Part shown: positions 35,492 to 41,790 of the stretch, one piece after another | How positions within the stretch are numbered: position 1 is the first letter of the stretch | Layout: each line of letters starts with the position of its first letter | Source of the DNA: Amycolatopsis circi | Lineage (GTDB): Bacteria; Actinomycetota; Actinomycetes; Mycobacteriales; Pseudonocardiaceae | DNA: 41,790 nucleotides | NCBI RefSeq assembly: GCF_003385235.1 | Contig: NZ_PQIA01000088.1 | Location: forward strand, 1 to 41,790 | Reading direction: 5' to 3' | Translations under genes and position numbers: made by a program | The notes under the pieces: model-generated | What the model was told of the DNA's origin: nothing | Databases searched by the model: none | The model's input: the letters and a program-made list of their open reading frames with translations, nothing else

Positions 35492-36696
35492 TGCTCACCA
35501 GACGGATCCGGATGCAGGTCATCGCCTTCGTGATAGTCGCGTTGGCCGCAACTTCCTTTGTGGGCGCGAAATACGCCGGAATCGCGCGCCTGTTCGGTAC
35601 CGGTAGTTACACCGTCCGCCTGGAACTGTCCGAGGGCGGCGGCATCTTCACCAACGGCGAGGTCACCTACCGTGGCGTGGCCGTCGGCCGGATCGGCCAG
35701 CTGCGCCTGACTGACCACGGCATGGAAGCGGACCTGCTGCTGGACACGTCCGCTCCGAAGATCCCTTCAAACTCCCGCGCCGTTGTCGCGAACCGCTCCG
35801 CCGTCGGCGAGCAATATGTCGACCTGCAACCGCCCGGCGACCAGGGTCCCTACCTTGAAGACGGCAGCGTAATCCCCCGCAGCGCCACCAGCCTGCCGCT
35901 GCCCGTGCAGACGTTCCTGTCCGATGTGGACTCGCTGACCGCTTCCGTGCCGACCGAGGACCTGCGCACGGTGGTGAACGAACTGGACAACGCTCTGCAG
36001 GGCAGCGGCCCGGACCTGCAACTGCTGATGGACACCGCGAGGTCGTTCACCAACTCCGCCTCCGCGCACCTGCCGGAGACGGCAAAACTCATCGACGACG
36101 GCTCGACGGTCCTGAAAACGCAAGCCGCGTCCTCGACGGCGTGGCGAGATTTCAGCCGCAACGCCCACCTGTTCGCCGCACAGCTGGCGTCCTCGGACGG
36201 CGACCTGCGCCAGCTGATCGCCACCGCGCCACCGGCTGCTTCCCAGGTGACCGGCTTGCTGCGGGACACCAGCCCAGGCCTGCCGATCCTGATGGCGAAC
36301 CTGCTCACGACAGCGGACGTCTTCAGCGCTCGAACCGACGGCTTGGAGCAACTGCTGGTGACCCTCCCGAAAACGGTGGCCGCGACGTCGTCGGCCATCA
36401 CTCCGGACGGCGGGAAGCTGTCGCTGGCGTTGACGTTCTTCGACCCGCCGCCGTGCCGGAAGGGCTACGAGAGCACGAAAGTCCGCAGCAGCGCCGAACT
36501 GCCGGTGCTCCCGTTCAACACTTCCGCGGCCTGCACCCTGCCCGCCGGGGACCCGTCGTCGGTGCGCGGCTCGCAGAACGCCCCGCACGCCGGGGTCCCG
36601 GCGCCTGCCCAGCCCGGAGGTCTTCCCGGGGTCGCTGGAGGGCTTCCGACGTCGACTGATCTGGAGGAGATGCTGTGGCTACGCCGGGGAAACTGA
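35491..36696 (+). CDS. mceF: Mce-family protein MceF
   Basis: 401 residues. Membrane helix about 8-27, MCE domain with GEVTYRGVAVGRIGQL (about 56-71), helical tunnel region, a cysteine-bearing segment FDPPPCRKGYEST and SAACTLPAG, and a Pro/Gly-rich tail. The ATG shares one base with the MceE stop (TGATG). The last 22 nt overlap the next gene. It completes the canonical A-F set. Confidence 0.94.
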   Translation: MLTRRIRMQVIAFVIVALAATSFVGAKYAGIARLFGTGSYTVRLELSEGGGIFTNGEVTYRGVAVGRIGQLRLTDHGMEADLLLDTSAPKIPSNSRAVVANRSAVGEQYVDLQPPGDQGPYLEDGSVIPRSATSLPLPVQTFLSDVDSLTASVPTEDLRTVVNELDNALQGSGPDLQLLMDTARSFTNSASAHLPETAKLIDDGSTVLKTQAASSTAWRDFSRNAHLFAAQLASSDGDLRQLIATAPPAASQVTGLLRDTSPGLPILMANLLTTADVFSARTDGLEQLLVTLPKTVAATSSAITPDGGKLSLALTFFDPPPCRKGYESTKVRSSAELPVLPFNTSAACTLPAGDPSSVRGSQNAPHAGVPAPAQPGGLPGVAGGLPTSTDLEEMLWLRRGN

Positions 36697-37328
36697 AGGT
36701 CTCACCGGAGGTGACTTCTTCCGATGGCGACGCATTGCCTGACGCGGTGTCTGCTGCTTCCTCCGCCCCCGCTACGCCACTCACCGACGACACCACTGCC
36801 TCCACCGCATCCCCGGACGGCGCGCCAACCGCTGCCAAAGCCTCCCGCCGCACCCTGACGTGGGCCGCCGGAATCGCCCTGGCCGCGGCAGCCGCTTTCG
36901 CCGCCTGGTCAGCCTGGTCGTGGCACGCCGCCGCGACCGCGCCCACCTCGACCGCAGGCGCGGCGAGAGACGAGGCCGTCGCCGCCGGCCGCACCCTGGT
37001 CGCCACCGTCACCACCTTCGACCCCCAACACCGGGACCAAGACCTAGCCCACTGGCAATCCGCGACGACCGGCGCACTCCAAACGACCCTGCCGAACAAC
37101 GTCCCGTCCGACGGCACCGCCACCGCCGGCCACGTCCTCGACGCCGGACTCTCCGACCTGGACGCCGAAGCCGGTACCGCGAAACTCCTCGCCTCGGTGG
37201 AAATCACCGTCGCCAAGGACGGCACCGCGCAGCCAGTCCGCCGCACCCGCTTGTCGGCGACACTGGCCCGCACGGCCTCCGGCTGGAAACTCAGCTCGCT
37301 GGAGCAATTGGGGGTGGCCGGATCATGA
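36675..37328 (+). CDS. Mce-associated membrane protein (Mas) 1
   Basis: 217 residues. A disordered Ala/Ser/Thr/Pro N-terminus (1-57), one membrane helix (about 61-83), and a small extracytoplasmic alpha/beta domain ending GWKLSSLEQLGV, the NTF2-like pattern of Mce-associated proteins (Rv0175-0178 type). GTG 36675 has GGAGGAG 6 nt upstream and overlaps mceF by 22 nt. Mas proteins stabilise Mce complexes in mycobacteria. Confidence 0.85.
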   Translation: MATPGKLKVSPEVTSSDGDALPDAVSAASSAPATPLTDDTTASTASPDGAPTAAKASRRTLTWAAGIALAAAAAFAAWSAWSWHAAATAPTSTAGAARDEAVAAGRTLVATVTTFDPQHRDQDLAHWQSATTGALQTTLPNNVPSDGTATAGHVLDAGLSDLDAEAGTAKLLASVEITVAKDGTAQPVRRTRLSATLARTASGWKLSSLEQLGVAGS

Positions 37329-38248
37329 AACTCACCCAGCGCTGGTCGAAATCACGCACCAGGCCCGTCGATTCCCCAGCGGACACCACCGCGGCTGAAG
37401 AGCCACCCGACGCTTCTGTCGAAGCTACCCAGCCAGCCCCTCCTCCCACTGCCGCAGACGACAAGGCCACCCAGCCAGCCTCTCCTCACCCCACCACCAT
37501 CGCAGACGACGAAGCCGCCCAGCCAGCCAACGCAGCCGCTCACCCGCCCGCGACCGCGACCCCATCGCCCAGCAACTCAACTCCTGAGCAGCCCGCAAGT
37601 CCGGATCAACCACCCATCGCCGCTGAGCCCGTCCAACCTCCCCTCGCCGAACCCAAAGCCGTCCAGTCCTCCGCTCCCGACCCGCTCGACGCCGAGCCGA
37701 CTCTCCCCTCGCCACCCGCAGATCCCGAACCCGCCACTCCCCTCAACACCCGCCGTCTCCCCGCGCTCCTCCTGGCCTTGACCGTCCTCCTCACCGCCGC
37801 CGGCATCTGGTGCACCGTCGAAGCCCGCTCCACCAGCGCGTCCGCCGCCGCCTCGAACCACGCGCTGACCGATCAACCGGCCACCGCCGAAGTCACCTCC
37901 GCCATCAGCCTCACTCTCAACAAGATCTTCTCCTACACCTACGACAAAACCGACGTCGCCAAGAACGCCGCAGCCACCTTGCTCCGCGGCCACGCCCGCG
38001 ATTCCTACGAGAAGCTCTTCGCCCAGGTCCGCACTATGGCCCCGAGCCAACGACTGACCCTCACCTCGCGAGTTTCCGCCACGTCCGTACAGCAACTCGC
38101 GAATGACCACGCACAGTTGCTCGCTTTCCTCGACCAGTCCGCCACGAGGGGGAATTCCGCCGCTCCGGAGACAGCCGCCGCACAACTGGCCGTCACCGCT
38201 CAGCGAATTGACGGAAACTGGTACATCACCGATCTCGCGCCCCGATGA
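37325..38248 (+). CDS. Mce-associated membrane protein (Mas) 2 with long Pro/Ala-rich tail
   Basis: 307 residues. Residues 10-143 are a low-complexity Pro/Ala/Thr/Glu region with loose repeats (ATQPAPP, KATQPASP, EAAQPANA) predicted to stay cytoplasmic. A membrane helix at about 145-165 is followed by an NTF2-like extracytoplasmic domain ending RIDGNWYITDLAP. ATG 37325 overlaps the previous stop as ATGA. The tail is far longer than in Mas 1 and is rich in C on the coding strand, which suggests expansion by slippage. Confidence 0.85.
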   Translation: MKLTQRWSKSRTRPVDSPADTTAAEEPPDASVEATQPAPPPTAADDKATQPASPHPTTIADDEAAQPANAAAHPPATATPSPSNSTPEQPASPDQPPIAAEPVQPPLAEPKAVQSSAPDPLDAEPTLPSPPADPEPATPLNTRRLPALLLALTVLLTAAGIWCTVEARSTSASAAASNHALTDQPATAEVTSAISLTLNKIFSYTYDKTDVAKNAAATLLRGHARDSYEKLFAQVRTMAPSQRLTLTSRVSATSVQQLANDHAQLLAFLDQSATRGNSAAPETAAAQLAVTAQRIDGNWYITDLAPR

Positions 38249-38282
38249 AATTCTGTTTCCTCACCGCCGAAGGAGTACCGTC

Positions 38283-38918
38283 ATGCCCATTTCCCGGATC
38301 GCCCGTATCGGCGCGGTCGCAGCGGCCGCCGCGACCGCGGTCAGCCTCGCCTCCGCCGTTCCCGCGTCGGCGACCGAAATACCCATTCCGATCTCTTACT
38401 CGGTAACGGGCAGCACAGTCGTGAAGAAGACCGGAAGCACTCTCGACCTCGGCCCCGGAACTCTTGCCGGAAATCTCCTGGTCGACGACCAAACCGGAGC
38501 CGTCGGCCTCAACGCCAATCTGCAATTGCCGCCGTCCACCGCGCACATTTCGCTGCTCGCCGGCGGATTCAAGATCAAGGCGAAGGTCACCGTCACCCCG
38601 ACCGCGCCCGCCACTGGCAGCCTCGCGAACGGCACCCTCACCACCCACGAGACCGCGAACATGGAGATCAGCGACATCTGGGCGGGCCCGATCGTGCCGG
38701 TCTTCCCGGTGCCGACCGTGCCCGGCAGCTGCACGACCGTCAAGCCGATCGACCTGACCCTGGCCGCGGCGAACGTCGACATCACCAAGCCGATCACACT
38801 CACCGGGAATTACACCATCCCGGACTTCAAGAACTGCTTCATCGCCGATCTCGCACTCGGCGCACTCGTGTCCGGTCCGGACAACACGATCTCGCTGACC
38901 TTGACGTCCAAGAATTGA
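38283..38918 (+). CDS. Secreted beta-rich protein ending the Mce operon
   Basis: 211 residues with a clear signal peptide (about 1-31, cleavage after ASA). The mature part is beta-strand-rich with alternating Thr/Val/Ile and two cysteines (PGSCTTV, FKNCFIAD) that could form a disulfide. I do not recognise a named family with certainty. It starts 34 nt after Mas 2 with AAGGAG before the ATG, no promoter or terminator intervenes, and the operon hairpin follows at 38930, so it is co-transcribed with the Mce genes. An extracellular lipid-handling accessory is a reasonable but untested idea. Confidence 0.85.
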   Translation: MPISRIARIGAVAAAAATAVSLASAVPASATEIPIPISYSVTGSTVVKKTGSTLDLGPGTLAGNLLVDDQTGAVGLNANLQLPPSTAHISLLAGGFKIKAKVTVTPTAPATGSLANGTLTTHETANMEISDIWAGPIVPVFPVPTVPGSCTTVKPIDLTLAAANVDITKPITLTGNYTIPDFKNCFIADLALGALVSGPDNTISLTLTSKN

Positions 38919-38929
38919 TCAACCACGGG

Positions 38930-38967
38930 AAAACGGAGTGCCGGAAACTGTTCCGGCACTCCGTTTT
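38930..38967 (+). terminator. Strong terminator of the Mce operon
   Basis: AAAACGGAGTGCCGGAA and TTCCGGCACTCCGTTTT form a perfect 17-bp stem with a 4-nt loop, 11 nt after the stop codon at 38918. The stem ends in TTTT on the coding strand. Confidence 0.93.
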
Positions 38968-38989
38968 CGCATACCCGATCTTCGCTTAA

Positions 38990-39111
38990 TTGTCACCTTC
39001 GCACGAAACGCCGATACGGTTTACGCGGCCGTTGACAAAAGAATCGGTCCAGTTGCCGACCTGCGGACCAGGCGCGGAGCAGGGTTGTTGTCGACTGAAC
39101 TCACGGGTAAC
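38990..39111. promoter_or_regulatory. Upstream region sharing two motifs with the Mce operon
   Basis: The 280-nt gap before the DUF6801-like gene contains TTGTCACCTTCGCAC (38990-39004) and ACTCACGGGTAAC (39099-39111), both matching motifs upstream of yrbEA (28389-28403 and 28482-28494) and in the same order. A TTGACA hexamer is at 39032-39037 without an obvious -10 partner. The rest of the gap shows nothing clear. Confidence 0.45.
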
Positions 39112-39247
39112 CTTGGGCTCGCGGCCGGGATTCCCTACCGAGCCGATCCCCGTTCCCGGCGAATGTCCCGGAACGGAATCCGCGGAAACCTCCGTCCCCA
39201 CTGCGCAGGATCGCCGCGAAACCGCAATTCGATCTAAGGAGAATGGT

Positions 39248-39859
39248 ATGCCCCGGCTCAGCAAACTGTCCACCGGCGTGGTGACCGGCTTCGCCGTAGG
39301 CGCGATCGCGGTCCTGACCGCGGGCACGGCCTCGGCCGCTACCGCGACCTACAAGGCCGGCCCCGCGAACTACAGCTGCACGTTCCCGGCCATCCCGCCG
39401 CAGACCGTCGCGGTCACCGCGCAGTTCGACGGCCCGGACACGATCCCGGCAGGCGGCACCACGACGCCGGCCAACGTTTCCGGCACCGCGACCATCACCG
39501 CGCTGGTCCACGCGTTGCTCACCGCCGCGGGTTACGACGGAATCCGCGGCACCGCGGACGTCCCGATCACCGTCGACAACGGCTCGCTCTCCCCGTCGGA
39601 CGCCTCCGGCCTGCAGATCCCGGAGCAGATTTATCCGGCAGGCGGCCCGATCACGGTGAACATCGCGCAGACGTCGACGTCGTCGATCCCGACCTACACC
39701 GCCCCGAGCAGCCCCGGCACGGTGACGTACGGCCTCGACACCGGGCTCTCCGCGCAACTCGAGTTCCACAAGCCGTCGGACGACAGCTGGACCCCGTGGA
39801 CCATGACGTGCACCGCTCCGTCGGGCACCAGCTTCAGCCCTTCGGGCACGATTTCCTGA
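39248..39859 (+). CDS. Secreted DUF6801-like protein
   Basis: 203 residues. The signal peptide is about 1-30 (ending ASAA before TATYKAGP). The mature domain starts with NYSCTFPAIPPQTVAVTAQF, a pattern of actinobacterial secreted DUF6801 proteins, followed by beta-rich sequence; cysteines C44 (YSCTF) and the one in MTCTAPSG could pair. ATG 39248 has AAGGAG 7 nt upstream. Monocistronic, with hairpins on both sides. Function is not established. Size and composition resemble the protein at 38283. Confidence 0.83.
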   Translation: MPRLSKLSTGVVTGFAVGAIAVLTAGTASAATATYKAGPANYSCTFPAIPPQTVAVTAQFDGPDTIPAGGTTTPANVSGTATITALVHALLTAAGYDGIRGTADVPITVDNGSLSPSDASGLQIPEQIYPAGGPITVNIAQTSTSSIPTYTAPSSPGTVTYGLDTGLSAQLEFHKPSDDSWTPWTMTCTAPSGTSFSPSGTIS

Positions 39860-39868
39860 CCCTGGCTG

Positions 39869-39899
39869 ACGGAGGGGCGGCTGAATGCCGCCCCTCCGT
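39869..39899 (+). terminator. Terminator after the DUF6801-like gene
   Basis: ACGGAGGGGCGGC and GCCGCCCCTCCGT form a perfect 13-bp stem with a 5-nt loop, followed by TGTCGTTT, 9 nt past the stop codon. Confidence 0.92.
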
Positions 39900-40146
39900 T
39901 GTCGTTTCCGGGACCGGCGGCTGCTGATACGGCGGCGAAACTCCCGACCGTCAGGGCACGGCGCCGAACTTCACGTCACGAGAACGGGAACGCGCGGCCG
40001 TCTTTCCCCGCGGCAGGAGCAGGTCCAGCGGCACGGAACCAACGCCTAGCGACGAGGTGTTGCATTCGCTGCGGCAACAGACAAAGTCCTGTCCCGGCGA
40101 AGGGTTCTGCGCCTGCGATGCGGCTCGCTCCTTGCCGACGACGGAG

Positions 40147-40320
40147 AACCGGCCCGTTTCAAACGGCAAGCGACCGGATGCCAATACGACAAGCGGGAAC
40201 CGGCCCGAACCCAACAACCCTTTCCAACACACCAGATCCGCCTCTTCAACGCCCGGGAACCGGCTCGAAGCGAAACCTCGGCAGCCGCTCTTCCTCCAGC
40301 GCACCAGAAACCGGAGCCGG
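40147..40320. repeat. Degenerate 51-60 nt spaced repeats with AACCGG core
   Basis: AACCGG recurs at 40147, 40198, 40258 and 40309, three times in the form GRGAACCGGCYCG. It lies in a 465-nt gap (39900-40365) with no supportable gene, just past the 3' end of the RCC1-like gene. The plus strand is A/C-rich, as at 1-117 and in the array before mutM. Open frames across it are composition-driven. Confidence 0.45.
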
Positions 40321-40365
40321 GCCAGAGTCCGGGCAGCCAGCCTCGCTCAGGACCCGGACGTCGCT

Positions 40366-41403
40366 TCAATGGCCACAGGGCACCGACCGGTCCGTGATCA
40401 CCAGGCCGAACTCGTAGCCCGCCGACGCGCCGGTGACCGGCCCGCACACCGGCGGCTTCGGCACCGTCGCCTGGCTGTAGGAGTTGTTGCCCCAGGCGAC
40501 CAGCGATCCGTCCGCCTTGATCGCCAGGTTGTGGTTCCACCCGGCGTCGATGGCGACAACCCCGGTCTTGGCCGTCGCGGGCACGTCGGTCTGGCCGTAG
40601 TTGTCGTGGCCCCAGGCGATGACTCCGCCGTCCTTCAACGCGAGACTGTGCTCATACCCGGCCGAAATGGCCGTCACCCCGGACCGCGCCGCGGCGGGAA
40701 CCGTCGTCTGGCCGAAAGCGTTGCTGCCCCAGGCAAGCACGGAACCGTTCTTCAGCACGAGATTGTGGTCCCCGCCCGCCGAGATCGCGTCGACGCCGGA
40801 CTCCGCGAAGTCCGGCACGTCCTCCCGGCTGCCCCAGCTCACCACCTGGCCGTTCCGCAACAACGCGAGGCTGTGCACCGTGCTGGAGGAAATCGCGGTG
40901 ACCCCGCTGGACACCGACGCCGGAAGCTCTGTCTGGCCGTACCAGTCGTTGCCCCACGCGTACACCTTGCCGTTCTTGAGGCCAAGACCGTGCAGCCAGC
41001 CAGCGGCGATCTGGGCGGTGCCGGACGACAGGTCCGCCGGCACCTCGCTTTCGCCGAAGTTGTTGTCGCCCCAGGCGAGCACAGCGCCGTTCTTGAGCGC
41101 CAGCGCGAACAATCCACCGGCCGAAACCGCGGAGAGGCCCGAGGTGGTGGCCGCCGGCAGTCCCTGCATGCCCCGGGTCCCCCATTGGTAGACGCCCCCG
41201 GCCGCCGTCAGCTGGGGCACGTTCGCCGCACCGGCCGCGCTGCCCGCTGCCCCCGGCTGCGCCGCGCTCACGGTGTTCGCCGACTTCGCCGGTTGCGCGT
41301 TCAACGCAACCGCCGAACCGCTTGACGCCGCGCCTGCTCCCACCACGACGACCGCGGCGACCGCTGCCGCGCCCTTGCCCCATCGCCGGTATCCGGCCGC
41401 CAT
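40366..41403 (-). CDS. Secreted RCC1-repeat beta-propeller protein
   Basis: 345 residues. A signal peptide/hydrophobic segment (about 9-33) is followed by an Ala-rich linker and seven RCC1-like repeats of about 40 residues, each with a WG motif (WGTR, WGDN, WGND, WGSR, WGSN, WGHD, WGNN) and a following AISAGxxHSLALK strand. That number fits a closed seven-bladed propeller. Two cysteines near the C-terminus (VCGPV, VPCGH) could close it. ATG 41403 has AAGGAG 5 nt upstream; the longer frame has no ribosome site. Bacterial secreted RCC1 proteins are of unknown function, with binding roles likely. Confidence 0.9.
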   Translation of the reverse strand: MAAGYRRWGKGAAAVAAVVVVGAGAASSGSAVALNAQPAKSANTVSAAQPGAAGSAAGAANVPQLTAAGGVYQWGTRGMQGLPAATTSGLSAVSAGGLFALALKNGAVLAWGDNNFGESEVPADLSSGTAQIAAGWLHGLGLKNGKVYAWGNDWYGQTELPASVSSGVTAISSSTVHSLALLRNGQVVSWGSREDVPDFAESGVDAISAGGDHNLVLKNGSVLAWGSNAFGQTTVPAAARSGVTAISAGYEHSLALKDGGVIAWGHDNYGQTDVPATAKTGVVAIDAGWNHNLAIKADGSLVAWGNNSYSQATVPKPPVCGPVTGASAGYEFGLVITDRSVPCGH

Positions 41404-41587
41404 CGCAGCTCCTTCCTCCGAACGTCTGGCAGGGATGATTCCAGCCTCGCGGCCTCCGCGGCGAATGCGGCGATTCTTTGTCAGAATCCGATGAAAGCCC
41501 GCCCCCGAACTGTCTCCTGAATCCAAGAAAAGCCCTGGCGGGCAACGGAAAACCACCGTATCCCGGCCACCCTTGCGAACCGGCGAA

Positions 41588-41600
41588 ACTCACCGGTAAC
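41588..41600. promoter_or_regulatory. ACTCACCGGTAAC motif upstream of the last gene
   Basis: Third occurrence of the ACTSACSRGTAAC motif, 47 nt upstream of the start at 41647 and in the 243-nt divergent gap with the RCC1-like gene. Nothing else in that gap is clear. Confidence 0.4.
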
Positions 41601-41646
41601 TTCGCTCGGAAGCCATTCTCTTGACTGCCGGGCGAGGAGGCGCACC

Positions 41647-41790
41647 ATGCCGGAACCACGCGGGCGCCCGGTCCGCCGCCGCCTGCCCCGCCGGACGGCT
41701 TCCGCCGCCCTCGCAGTCCTCGGGGCCCTGTCGATCGGCACTGGAGCGCTCACCGGCGTCAGCTCCGCCTCGACCGAGACGCCCCCGCCT
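41647..41790 (+). CDS. Secreted protein, N-terminus only (cut by window end)
   Basis: 48 codons are visible and open to the window edge. ATG 41647 has GAGGAGG 7 nt upstream. The sequence has an Arg-rich start (RGRPVRRRLPRR), a hydrophobic Ala/Leu core and a likely cleavage after SSAS, then a Thr/Pro-rich beginning of the mature part: a signal peptide. No family can be assigned from this fragment. The arginines do not form a clean twin-arginine motif. Confidence 0.75.
   Translation, partial: MPEPRGRPVRRRLPRRTASAALAVLGALSIGTGALTGVSSASTETPPP

Noticed and set aside
40057..41325. 422-codon plus-strand frame opposite the RCC1-like gene
   Set aside because: Antisense to a protein with signal peptide, ribosome site and seven clear repeats; Arg/Ala/Val-rich composition is typical of shadow frames.

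Overview
The window looks like chromosomal DNA of a high-GC actinomycete, most likely Pseudonocardiaceae and plausibly Amycolatopsis. Codons are strongly GC-rich at third positions, GTG starts are frequent, genes overlap by ATGA/GTGA, and there is a complete actinobacterial Mce operon plus a mutM-rnc-DUF177-SepIVA block laid out as in mycobacteria. I see no tRNA, rRNA, CRISPR array, insertion sequence or prophage. The placement is by gene content and style only.

Layout: (1) 154-8420, a leftward operon gcvP-gcvT-gcvH-glyA-lipA-sdaA behind a tandem glycine riboswitch. It can cleave glycine, lipoylate GcvH, join the C1 unit to a second glycine to make serine, and deaminate serine to pyruvate. 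(2) 8589-12776, a leftward, translationally coupled operon: glutamine-synthetase-like gamma-glutamyl-amine ligase, PuuD-like hydrolase, aldehyde dehydrogenase and SDR. Together these suit a gamma-glutamylated amine (perhaps ethanolamine) pathway that would release glycine beside the glycine-oxidising operon. (3) 13015-17658, a stress-protein-like gene, a PadR/HAAS membrane pair, and a TetR/Lnt-like pair. (4) 17590-18399, a tandem array of decayed copies of the mutM 3' end. (5) 18400-21928, mutM, rnc, rpmF, DUF177 and sepIVA. (6) 22082-26435, a secreted double-domain RNase, coaD, rsmD and a HelD-type RNA polymerase helicase. (7) 26519-28326, a flavin monooxygenase and an Asp-nucleophile alpha/beta hydrolase. 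(8) 28616-38918, an Mce lipid-import operon (two permeases, six Mce proteins, two Mce-associated proteins) that ends with a secreted protein and a strong hairpin. (9) 39248-41790, further secreted proteins: a DUF6801-like one, a seven-blade RCC1 propeller, and one cut by the window edge.

Two families of palindromic intergenic elements run through the window. A 44-nt family (five copies) always sits at or just past a gene's 3' end, in the same polarity relative to that gene, and twice supplies the stop codon. A 55-nt family (two complete copies and one half) consists of perfect 27-bp inverted repeats whose sequence differences are compensated on both arms. With the mutM-tail array and the apparent AUC start of gcvP, these are the least explained features here.
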